NCBI GenBank assembly: GCA_964460985.1
Contig: CAYWQX010000006.1
Location: forward strand, 25,984 to 89,983
DNA from: CAZABG01 sp964460985
Lineage (GTDB): Bacteria > Chlamydiota > Chlamydiia > Chlamydiales > Parachlamydiaceae
Length of the DNA stretch: 64,000 nucleotides
Direction: 5' to 3'
Translations under genes and position numbers: made by a program
Notes under the pieces: generated by a model
Told to the model about the DNA's origin: nothing
What the model saw: only the letters and a program-made list of their open reading frames with translations
The model's database searches: none
Part shown: positions 51,485 through 59,110 of the stretch, in pieces
Numbering within the stretch: the stretch's first letter is position 1
How the letters are laid out: the number at the start of each line of letters is the position of its first letter

Positions 51485-53038
51485 ATGCGTTGTATAATTA
51501 TAGTTATGATGTGGGTAGCCCTTTTACAGGCTGAGCCACGGCTTGGGATGAATTTGAATGGTCCGACAGACTGGAGTACGGAATTTTGTTTTACCAATCT
51601 GTTTTATCTATCAAGAGAGTGGGTGAGTCACGCGGAAGGAAAAGGGTGGGGGCAAGGGCCTAAGCTTTCGCTTGATAAAAACGGATGGATTAAAGAACTC
51701 AAGCCGGGGTGCTGGGCCGAGACTCTTATGCTGACCCATAGCAAAGGGCATCATCCTAAAGGGGAGTATGTCTGCTTGTATGAGGGAGAAGGGGAGATTG
51801 ATTTTTCGATCACGGAGTGTAGAGTCATAAGCCGTGAACCGGGGAAAATCGTTCTGAATTTGGACCAAAACACGCAAGGGCTTTTCTTTCGGATAAAAAA
51901 GACGAATCCACAAAATTATATCCGCAATATCCGGATTATCATGCCTGGCTTTGAAAGCTCTTATAAGGAAAACCCTTTCACGCCTGAATTTCTATCCAGA
52001 TGGAAAGACTTTGACACTTTTCGCTTTATGGATTGGGCCTACACCAATAATTCGAATATTGAAAAGTGGGAAGATCGTCCCACTTTGCAAGATATGAATT
52101 TTACAACGAAAGGGGCTCCCCTTGAGCTCATGATTGAACTTTGCAATAAAACTAAAATCAATCCCTGGTTTTGTATGCCTCACCAAGCGGATGATCATTT
52201 TATACGTGAATTTGCGAAACAAGTTAAAAATCGTTTAGATCCCGATCTGAAAATCTATATCGAATATTCTAACGAAGTGTGGAACTCAGGATTTGAGCAA
52301 TATCACTATACGGAAAAGAAAGGAAAAGAGCTCGGTTTAATGCCCCATGAAGGGCCTTGGGCGGGCGCTGCAAGCTTTTATGCATTAAGATCTAAAGAGA
52401 TTTTTATGATTTGGGAAGAGGTTTTTGGCGGAAGCGAAAAACTCCAAAGAGTGATCTCCTGGCATGCTTTGATTGACCCCGATTATTGGACCGATGAGAG
52501 GGTATTGAAGCAGCATGATGTATATGAGCATACGGATGTCCTTGCCATAGCGCCCTACTTTGGCCTCTTAGCAGGACCCCATACAAAACCCTCTCTTTCT
52601 ACAATTGAGAAATGGTCTCTAGATCAAGTGTTCGACTACCTTGAAAAAATTGCGATCCCTGAAACTTATTTGTGGATGAAAAATCAGAAAAGGATCGCGG
52701 ATAAGTATGGGCTTAAATTTTGCTGCTATGAATCAGGTCAGCATCTAGTCGGGATTGAAGGGGGTGAGGCAAGTGATACCCTCACAGCCCTCTTTTTATC
52801 GGCTAACAAACATCCTAGGATGGGAAAACTCTACACACGCTATTTAAACAATTGGAAAACGCTAAAAGGCGATTTAATGTGCCATTTTTCTTCGACTGCG
52901 ACTTGGTCGATGTGGGGAAGTTGGGGGCTTACAGAGTATATGGACGTGTCCGAAGAGGAGTGTCCCAAATATAAAGCGGTTATGGATTGGATTCGGGAAA
53001 ATCAGGCAAAGGATGATGTCGATTCTTGTTTAAAATGA
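51485..53038 (+). CDS. Secreted glycoside-hydrolase-like TIM-barrel protein
   Basis: The 517-residue protein has a signal peptide (about 1-17) and then GMNLNGPTDWSTEFCF. The acid/base-like block YIEYSNEVWNSGFEQY (Asn-Glu pair) and a second glutamate in CCYESGQHLVG are as in clan GH-A retaining glycosidases. NPWFCMPHQADDHFIREFA and VLAIAPYFG support a TIM-barrel. Similar proteins are often listed as cellulose-binding or uncharacterised hydrolases. The ATG at 51485 is preferred over GTG at 51479. A TATAAT at about 51449 could be its promoter. The substrate is unknown. Confidence 0.75.
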   Translation: MRCIIIVMMWVALLQAEPRLGMNLNGPTDWSTEFCFTNLFYLSREWVSHAEGKGWGQGPKLSLDKNGWIKELKPGCWAETLMLTHSKGHHPKGEYVCLYEGEGEIDFSITECRVISREPGKIVLNLDQNTQGLFFRIKKTNPQNYIRNIRIIMPGFESSYKENPFTPEFLSRWKDFDTFRFMDWAYTNNSNIEKWEDRPTLQDMNFTTKGAPLELMIELCNKTKINPWFCMPHQADDHFIREFAKQVKNRLDPDLKIYIEYSNEVWNSGFEQYHYTEKKGKELGLMPHEGPWAGAASFYALRSKEIFMIWEEVFGGSEKLQRVISWHALIDPDYWTDERVLKQHDVYEHTDVLAIAPYFGLLAGPHTKPSLSTIEKWSLDQVFDYLEKIAIPETYLWMKNQKRIADKYGLKFCCYESGQHLVGIEGGEASDTLTALFLSANKHPRMGKLYTRYLNNWKTLKGDLMCHFSSTATWSMWGSWGLTEYMDVSEEECPKYKAVMDWIRENQAKDDVDSCLK

Positions 53039-53053
53039 GAAGCATTCATTAAG

Positions 53054-54055
53054 ATGCTCCTCATGAAACTTCTTCTTTTGGCTATTTTAGCAACCACTTT
53101 TTTATTCGGATCCGATATGGAAACGCCTCCTTTTCTCTATAAAATTTTATCTTATAAAAACTGGCAAGCCTCCCAAGCTCGGCAGGCGGTCATCCTCACC
53201 TCTGAGGATGAGGCTTTCATCCATTTTTCAACGGATGAGCAGCTTGAGCGTATTTTGAATAAATTTTGGAAGGATGCGCCCCAGGTTGTGATTCTTAAAA
53301 TCGATACCGTCAAATTGGTTGGAAGGCTAGTGTTTGAGACAAACCCTGGCGGCTCGGGCGCAAAATATTATCATTTATACGAGGGGCTTATCCCTTTTGA
53401 ATCTATCGTTGAGGCTAAAACAATTTTCAAAGAACCGCTGCAGCCAAAAGCATCAACCTCCCTGAAAATTGTTCAGATAGGCGATCCCGTCTTAAGACAG
53501 GTTGCAAGAGCCCTATCTCAAGAGGAAATTTTGTCACCCCGTATTCAGAAGCTGATCCAAGATATGAAAGAAACGATGCGATCCGCTCCAGGCGTTGGAC
53601 TGGCTGCCCCTCAAATCGGCGAATCGATTCAGCTCGCGGTGATTGAAGATATGGATCAATCGGCCCTTTCTAAGGCCCAGATTGAAGAGAGGGAGCGCTA
53701 TCCCGTTCCTTTTCATGTGATCATCAATCCCTCTCTTTATATCGAAGAGGAAGAGGTCAATCTCTTCTTCGAAGGATGCTTGAGCGTCCCGGTCTTCACA
53801 GCCGTGGTTCCCAGGGCGAAATCGGTCAGAGTCGAGTGTCTTAATGAAAAAGGAGAGCCTCAAACCATTCATGCCAAAGGATGGTATGCTAGAATTCTGC
53901 AACATGAAATCGATCACTTAAACGGTTACCTTATGTGCGACAGAGCCTATCTTCAAACGCTCTCAACAACCGATAATTTCATCCATTTATGGCGTACGAA
54001 ACCGGTGCAAGAGGTTTTAGATACTCTCTCTCATCAAAAATGCGGATGTAAATAG
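53054..54055 (+). CDS. Signal peptide-DUF952-peptide deformylase fusion
   Basis: The 333-residue protein has a signal peptide (about 1-20) and a DUF952 domain (about 26-122: FLYKILSYKNW, EDEAFIHFSTDEQLE, YYHLYEGLIP). A complete peptide deformylase follows (about 135-320): GVGLAAPQIG (180-189), EGCLSVP (Cys242) and QHEIDHLNG (His284, Glu285, His288). All three metal-site motifs are intact, so it should be active. Deformylase normally acts in the cytosol on nascent proteins; an exported copy is odd. A housekeeping def gene presumably exists elsewhere. It might act on host formyl-peptides or organelles. Confidence 0.85.
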   Translation: MLLMKLLLLAILATTFLFGSDMETPPFLYKILSYKNWQASQARQAVILTSEDEAFIHFSTDEQLERILNKFWKDAPQVVILKIDTVKLVGRLVFETNPGGSGAKYYHLYEGLIPFESIVEAKTIFKEPLQPKASTSLKIVQIGDPVLRQVARALSQEEILSPRIQKLIQDMKETMRSAPGVGLAAPQIGESIQLAVIEDMDQSALSKAQIEERERYPVPFHVIINPSLYIEEEEVNLFFEGCLSVPVFTAVVPRAKSVRVECLNEKGEPQTIHAKGWYARILQHEIDHLNGYLMCDRAYLQTLSTTDNFIHLWRTKPVQEVLDTLSHQKCGCK

Positions 54056-54064
54056 CCTGAGACT

Positions 54065-54956
54065 CTGCTCTCTAAAGCTGTAAGTTTACTTGAAAGGCAC
54101 AGAGGAGCAAGGTACAAAGAAGCAACGAAGAATAGAATGCTCACTCTTTATGGGATGGCTTGTTGATGATTTTACTCTTACCTAATAAAATCGGCTCCCT
54201 TTGTCCCTCTGTGCCTTTGTGCCTTTGTGTGAATTGCCTTTTCGAGGAATAGGAGAACTAGAGGCGCGTGTACTAGAAGGGCCTATGATTTCTGCTCTCT
54301 AAAGCTGCAATTTTACTTGAAAGGCGCAGAGGAACAAAGGTACAAAGAAGCAACAAAGAATAGAATGTTCACTCTTTATGGGATGACTTGTTGATGATTT
54401 TATTCATACCTAAATAAAATCGGCTCCCTTTGTCCCTCTGTGCCTTTGTGCCTTTGTGTGAATTGCCTTTTCGAGGAATAGGAGAACTAGAGGCGCGTGT
54501 ACTAGAAGGGCCTATGATTTCTGCTCTCTAAAGCTGCAATTTTACTTGAAAGGCGCAGAGGAACAAAGGTACAAAGAAGCAACAAAGAATAGAATGTTCA
54601 CTCTTTATGGGATGACTTGTTGATGATTTTATTCATACCTAAATAAAATCGGCTCCCTTTGTCCCTCTGTGCCTTTGTGCCTTTGTGTGAATTGCCTTTT
54701 CGAGGAATAGGAGAACTAGAGGCGCGTGTACTAGAAGGGCCTATGATTTCTGCTCTCTAAAGCTGCAATTTTACTTGAAAGGCGCAGAGGAACAAAGGTA
54801 CAAAGAAGCAACAAAGAATAGAATGTTCACTCTTTATGGGATGACTTGTTGATGATTTTATTCATACCTAAATAAAATCGGCTCCCTTTGTGCCTTTCAA
54901 GTGAAATAGCCTTTTTGAGGAATAGGAGAACGAGACCCAAAGAAGAAGCTATGATT
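54065..54956. repeat. Four-copy 229-bp tandem repeat with internal palindrome
   Basis: Units begin at ctgctctctaaagctg at 54065, 54292, 54521 and 54750 (spacing 227, 229 and 229). Copies 2-4 are nearly identical; copy 1 is more diverged, and copy 4 loses the last part after 54890. Each unit carries an inverted repeat: aaaggcacagaggagcaagg near its start pairs with ctttgtccctctgtgccttt about 105 nt later. There is no open frame. The 935-bp gap 54056-54990 holds nothing else. Confidence 0.92.
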
Positions 54957-54990
54957 TAAAAAGCTTCCTTTGGGTTTGTTTTGGATTAAC

Positions 54991-55353
54991 TTATGTTGCG
55001 ACGTGTTGAGTATTCGAAGTCTCTTCTTTGTAGAGGACGATTTTGCTATGGAAGTCCCTTACTTCTGGTTGAGCGTAAGCAATAGATCTTAAAAGGGTGC
55101 CCAAAATCAGGCTGGGAACGAATAAAATCGCAGCGATGAATGTGATAAAAATCTTTCTTCCTTGGCTGAGATCGAGTTTTACGGGTTCGATCTTGTAAAT
55201 GTTTTTTTCATTTGAGAGGCGTGTAGTGGATACCATGTCTACGCTGCATAAAAAGCTTACAGGAAATAAAACAAGAACCGAAGAGGTGTAAAGCTTGGAT
55301 GGGCTATCTACTTTATTTTTCGGCATGGAGTAAAAAGCGTTTAAATGGTTCAT
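54991..55353 (-). CDS. Small two-segment membrane protein, paralogue of the gene at 55503
   Basis: The 120-residue protein begins MNHLNAFYSMP and has two hydrophobic segments (about 25-40 and 68-90, the second FITFIAAILFVPSLILGTL). The tail is hydrophilic and contains VRDFH. It aligns along its length with its neighbour (MMNLKAFYTLP, LILFMPSFILGTI, VRNAH). The ATG at 55353 is chosen because AAGGAG lies 6 nt upstream; an ATG 15 codons earlier lacks this. The spaced pair of segments could form a hairpin as in Inc proteins, but the turn is too long for the classical bilobed form. Function unknown. Confidence 0.68.
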   Translation of the reverse strand: MNHLNAFYSMPKNKVDSPSKLYTSSVLVLFPVSFLCSVDMVSTTRLSNEKNIYKIEPVKLDLSQGRKIFITFIAAILFVPSLILGTLLRSIAYAQPEVRDFHSKIVLYKEETSNTQHVAT

Positions 55354-55502
55354 ATGTGACTCCTTAGAATGATTGGGTCGGTTGATAGAAAAAGACATTC
55401 AGTCTCAAATTTTCGTCACTAGACTAAAGGGGAGAAGTCTTTTAATGCAATTTTTATGAACTTTGTGCCAAGTCAAAGCAACAACTTGAGCCAAGAGGGC
55501 AG

Positions 55503-55829
55503 TTAAAGTCTAAGATAATGATCTCTTAAAGCTTTGTGGGCGTTTCTAACGTCAGAATCTACAAAAGAGGCAGCCTTCACGATAGTTCCCAAGATGAAGG
55601 AGGGCATAAACAATATAAGCGACAAAACAAAGGCGCCTACATTGGAAAGAGAGCCATCAAATTCAACAGGGGTGATGGTTTTCACCTTCCAGGAAGGGGT
55701 ATACTCAACCATATTCGATCTTAAAATCATGGCGGCAGGGATGAGAAGGGTATTTCCAATGCGATGAACGATATTGGGTTGAATGTCAGCGACATTGGGT
55801 AGTGTATAAAAGGCTTTAAGGTTCATCAT
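55503..55829 (-). CDS. Small two-segment membrane protein, paralogue of the gene at 54991
   Basis: The 108-residue protein shares its plan with the gene at 54991: MMNLKAFYTLP start, a first hydrophobic segment (NTLLIPAAMIL), a linker with KTITPVEFDGSL, a second segment ending LSLILFMPSFILGTI, and a short charged tail with VRNAHKALRDHY. The two are tandem duplicates on one strand with a 149-nt gap. No Shine-Dalgarno precedes the double ATG. Both follow the 229-bp repeat array. Function is not known. Confidence 0.66.
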   Translation of the reverse strand: MMNLKAFYTLPNVADIQPNIVHRIGNTLLIPAAMILRSNMVEYTPSWKVKTITPVEFDGSLSNVGAFVLSLILFMPSFILGTIVKAASFVDSDVRNAHKALRDHYLRL

Positions 55830-55988
55830 AGATTGAGTATCATAGTATATAAAAATTATTAATACAACAAGGTATCTATCTAATTAGCTATAATTTAGAT
55901 TTTCTAAATCATTATAAGGCAAAAATTGCCCCTATAATTTAATTGCAAAGGGAAATATAGCGTAAATCTAGAGGGAGAAGGAGGTATT

Positions 55989-56459
55989 ATGGCACTCAAG
56001 CGCAAAAAAACGTCCGCCGGTTCAAAAGCTAAATCAAGATCGGTCGCGAAAAAATCTTCTTCTCCTAGCAAAGCTAAAAAGGCAGCGGTTTTATTACACG
56101 ATGATAGGGAAAAGAAAATTTCTAAGAAATCTGTGTCCAAGAGTCAATCTAAGGCGAGTTCTCCCAAAAGAAAAGTGACTGTTTCAAATAAACCTAAAGG
56201 TAAAATTGAATCTCAACCCAAAGAGCTAACAAAACCCCTTATAAGAGAAGAAAAAATCAAAACACCTCTTCGAAGAGAGCCTGTCAAAGAGTATCAATTT
56301 TATAATGAAATTTATCGAATAGCTGATCGATCCGACTCTAAGCCGGCCATACTAAAAAAGGATAACAAATTGTCTTTTGATTCCTATGAGGCCTCAAATG
56401 TGCCAGATAGGGATGAAGAAGATTACGAATCTACTCCCAAAAGGAAAAACAGAAAGTAG
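55989..56459 (+). CDS. Lysine/serine-rich basic protein (Hc2-like or nucleoid-associated)
   Basis: The 156-residue protein is very basic in its first 80 residues (KRKKTSAGSKAKSRSVAKKS and further KAKK, SKKS and SPKRK blocks), as in Hc2. It then has a more mixed C-terminal half with YQFYNEIYRIADRSD and a charged end. A very strong AAGGAGG lies 5 nt before the ATG, so high expression is likely. It differs from the gene at 42174 by lacking an acidic tail. DNA binding in the developmental cycle is inferred from composition. Confidence 0.72.
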   Translation: MALKRKKTSAGSKAKSRSVAKKSSSPSKAKKAAVLLHDDREKKISKKSVSKSQSKASSPKRKVTVSNKPKGKIESQPKELTKPLIREEKIKTPLRREPVKEYQFYNEIYRIADRSDSKPAILKKDNKLSFDSYEASNVPDRDEEDYESTPKRKNRK

Positions 56460-56536
56460 TTCCTTTATTCAATTCCAAATCATCTCTCAATAATTTGATT
56501 TTATTTACATTTTAAAGTAGTATTGAATACTTTATT

Positions 56537-57661
56537 ATGATTCCCGAAAGAATAAAGTATTCGTTTTCCAGTAATCTCGCATCCTCTTGTGTTCCGCCTT
56601 CTTTGGCCCCCATGATGAATGGCTTTAATCTACAAGATTACCGTATTCCTGTTGAAAATGTGATGTTAAGGCCTAATATTTATATTTATGGTCTAGACTA
56701 TTTACAAGAAGATATAAAAAATCACTTTGAAGGACGGATTGCAAGTTTTTTTAGGCAATGTCTTTTTGTTTATAGAACTTACATAGAACTTGATTCTTGT
56801 GTAAATGCGGATGCTCAAGTGGGAGGCCCTGGAAATTACGCTTTGGTTGCCAATCCTGAGCTTAAAGTTAAAAGTGCAGCTCATGCAGCCCACCGAGCGA
56901 CGCTGCCTTCCCTGCGCTCTTTGAGTTATTCCTTTGCGCATAATACTTCTTTGCATTTAGAAGATAACTCTACCGACTGGCTGCCGGTTGAAATCAATCA
57001 AGTCGACAGTCACTTGGATAGAAGCTTTCGAGCAACAGCGCTCAGCATCCTTAGACAAGTGTCCCAAGGGGCCATCAATCCGGAGCGGGCTTTATACACC
57101 TTTTTGGAAGCGGCAACAAGCTCTTTGAAGAGTTTCGATGAAAAAGATCCTCATAAATTTAAAGTGATAACGTCTTATGTGGAGGTTGCAGAGGATTGTT
57201 TAGAGCAGATGACTCATGAAGAGGTGTTCATCAGAAGTTTAGCGGGTTCAGCCCATCCTGAAGAGCCTTTAGAAACTGTTTTTTTAAGAGCTCAGTATGT
57301 AATGCATAGACGCCATAAAGTAGAGCAAAGGTTTCTCTGGCTTAATCCTCAATTTAAAACGACACTTCCTTATTGGCCGGTAAGCTATTGGAATTATGAT
57401 CAGGTCAATTATCTTTTCAGATGCAGTATCATGAAATCTCATATTTTGAGCTATGTGGATGCGCTAAACAATGAGACGGAAGTCATCGATGATGTGAATG
57501 CTCTTTATAGACAGCAATTGCCTGAAAGAATGCATCCTCTTTACTGGAGAATGGTAGGTCTTTTAGGGTATGTGCCTCAAAACCCAGGCACTGTTCTTTG
57601 TAGAGTGATCGCGCTATTTGCTGAGACGCAGGTAGCACATGCGTACCCTTTTGTTGACTGA
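56537..57661 (+). CDS. Hypothetical protein (374 aa)
   Basis: This protein is not recognised. It has 374 residues without signal peptide or membrane segment. It carries aromatic-rich blocks (NIYIYGLDYLQEDIKNHFEG, FLWLNPQFKTTLPYWPVSYW, RMHPLYWRMVGLLGYVP) and a helical middle (LSILRQVSQGAINPERALYTFLEAAT). The uninterrupted frame and even codon use support a real gene. It converges on the sterol reductase gene with a 5-nt gap. The TATTGAATACTTTATT stretch just upstream of the ATG may hold its promoter. No function is proposed. Confidence 0.75.
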   Translation: MIPERIKYSFSSNLASSCVPPSLAPMMNGFNLQDYRIPVENVMLRPNIYIYGLDYLQEDIKNHFEGRIASFFRQCLFVYRTYIELDSCVNADAQVGGPGNYALVANPELKVKSAAHAAHRATLPSLRSLSYSFAHNTSLHLEDNSTDWLPVEINQVDSHLDRSFRATALSILRQVSQGAINPERALYTFLEAATSSLKSFDEKDPHKFKVITSYVEVAEDCLEQMTHEEVFIRSLAGSAHPEEPLETVFLRAQYVMHRRHKVEQRFLWLNPQFKTTLPYWPVSYWNYDQVNYLFRCSIMKSHILSYVDALNNETEVIDDVNALYRQQLPERMHPLYWRMVGLLGYVPQNPGTVLCRVIALFAETQVAHAYPFVD

Positions 57662-57666
57662 TTTCA

Positions 57667-59004
57667 TTACCAAATATAGGGAATTAGTCTGTAGGGCACT
57701 TTTTCGGTATATTCTTTCCATACCCGGCCATATTTTTTCTCGCATCGCTTCTCATCGCGAATGCAGCGATGAATTAAAAGAGAACTTAAGAAGATAAAGT
57801 AAAAGTAGGGAAAAAAATAACCTACACCGCAAGCTAAACTGTAGGCGAGAGATAACATAAGATCTCCCGTATAATTAAAATGGCGGCTTACACCCCACCA
57901 TCCTGAAAGTAGAAGTTTAGAAGTCCTTTTTTCGCCATCTTGAGTTTTATATTCGCAGGATAAAAATTCAGGTTTTTTTCCCCAAATAAGGGTATTTTCA
58001 TCTTTTCTAAAACGATCTTTTTGATTGTTGGCGCTTGCAAAAATATAAAATCCAATCAGGCCGAATAGTAATACAAATAATGCATAAGGGAGGGTTAGTT
58101 CCACCGGATGGATGACTAAAAAGAGGGCTTGCAGTGTATACATGAACGGAAGCCAAGTCATATCTCCCCATGCAAGCATCCAGCCAAAATGATCGTGATG
58201 AATATCGATCGTATTGAGATACCAGGCTTCTTTCCAGAAAAAATAAAGGATGTAGAGGAGTTGAAAGAAATTCACAAGAATCATGGAGGTTGTGACATAT
58301 CCATAGATTGAATACTGGGCAGAAGCAAACGAGAGATTGATAATAGACCAGCCGATAATTCCGGGACGGCCATTAAAAAAGAGCTTAAGGTCGATGGGAC
58401 CTACTCGGGGGTTTAGTTCAATCCCCATGAAGAAGTCGTAAAATGGAAGTCCGCTAAATTTTCGATCTTCAGGAAATGAGGGAAATAAATAGGCTTTTAT
58501 GTATGCAAAAGAGGCGAGTAAAAAGCCTCCTATGTTAACGAGCCACAGTATTTCTCCCCAGTAATCAAAGACAATCGTAGGGGAGAAAAGCCCCAATCCA
58601 AAGGAGAGAAGGATAAAAGCAAGATGAGAGATGATCCAGGCTTGAAGCCCGTTTATATTATATTTCAAACGATTGCCTGCAGGAGTGACAGCTCCAAGGG
58701 TCTCTCCTCCTTGATAGTTAGCAATCCATTTGTGCAGGCGATCAGGGAGAAGAGCTAAAATGATTTGAAAAAGGATCCAGAAAGAGAGGAGGCTGAAGGA
58801 AAACAAAGAGGGTTTTGGAAGGGTATCCCAGTTAAACTGCAAGGGAGCTATAAGCGATGCCTCAAACTGCATGGCCGATACGTAATAATAAAAAACAAGC
58901 AGGGGAGACAAAACAAAGATGGCGATACAGCCAAGCAGTGTTCCTAGACTCACATCGGAGGAGCGGCCCCACGTTTTATGGAGGGCTGGATTGATCTCTT
59001 TCAC
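57667..59004 (-). CDS. Sterol delta-7 (7-dehydrocholesterol) reductase, ERG4/ERG24 family
   Basis: These integral membrane enzymes reduce a sterol ring double bond with NADPH. The 445-residue protein has about 8-9 transmembrane segments. It shows the family blocks LPFYDFFMGIELNPR, IHHDHFGWMLAWGDMTWLPFMYTLQ (DHCR7-type) and LLLSGWWGVSRHFNYTGDLML, and near the end RCIRDEKRCEKKYGRVWKEY. The family is eukaryotic in origin; homologues are known in Coxiella and some amoeba-associated chlamydiae. It presumably acts on host sterols. Delta-14 specificity cannot be excluded, but the HHDHFG block favours delta-7. Confidence 0.92.
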   Translation of the reverse strand: MKEINPALHKTWGRSSDVSLGTLLGCIAIFVLSPLLVFYYYVSAMQFEASLIAPLQFNWDTLPKPSLFSFSLLSFWILFQIILALLPDRLHKWIANYQGGETLGAVTPAGNRLKYNINGLQAWIISHLAFILLSFGLGLFSPTIVFDYWGEILWLVNIGGFLLASFAYIKAYLFPSFPEDRKFSGLPFYDFFMGIELNPRVGPIDLKLFFNGRPGIIGWSIINLSFASAQYSIYGYVTTSMILVNFFQLLYILYFFWKEAWYLNTIDIHHDHFGWMLAWGDMTWLPFMYTLQALFLVIHPVELTLPYALFVLLFGLIGFYIFASANNQKDRFRKDENTLIWGKKPEFLSCEYKTQDGEKRTSKLLLSGWWGVSRHFNYTGDLMLSLAYSLACGVGYFFPYFYFIFLSSLLIHRCIRDEKRCEKKYGRVWKEYTEKVPYRLIPYIW

Positions 59005-59110
59005 CTTGAACCCCTTGTAAAATATCCCTTATAGGAATTTTTAACAAAAGGGTTCAAGGATTAAAAAATAAGCCTCTCCAATCCCTGCTTATTTTTTACA
59101 TCCTTTTTTA

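Noticed and set aside
54065..54956. Repeat array as a CRISPR
   Set aside because: Units are 229 bp and directly adjacent, with no unique spacers and no cas genes in the window.
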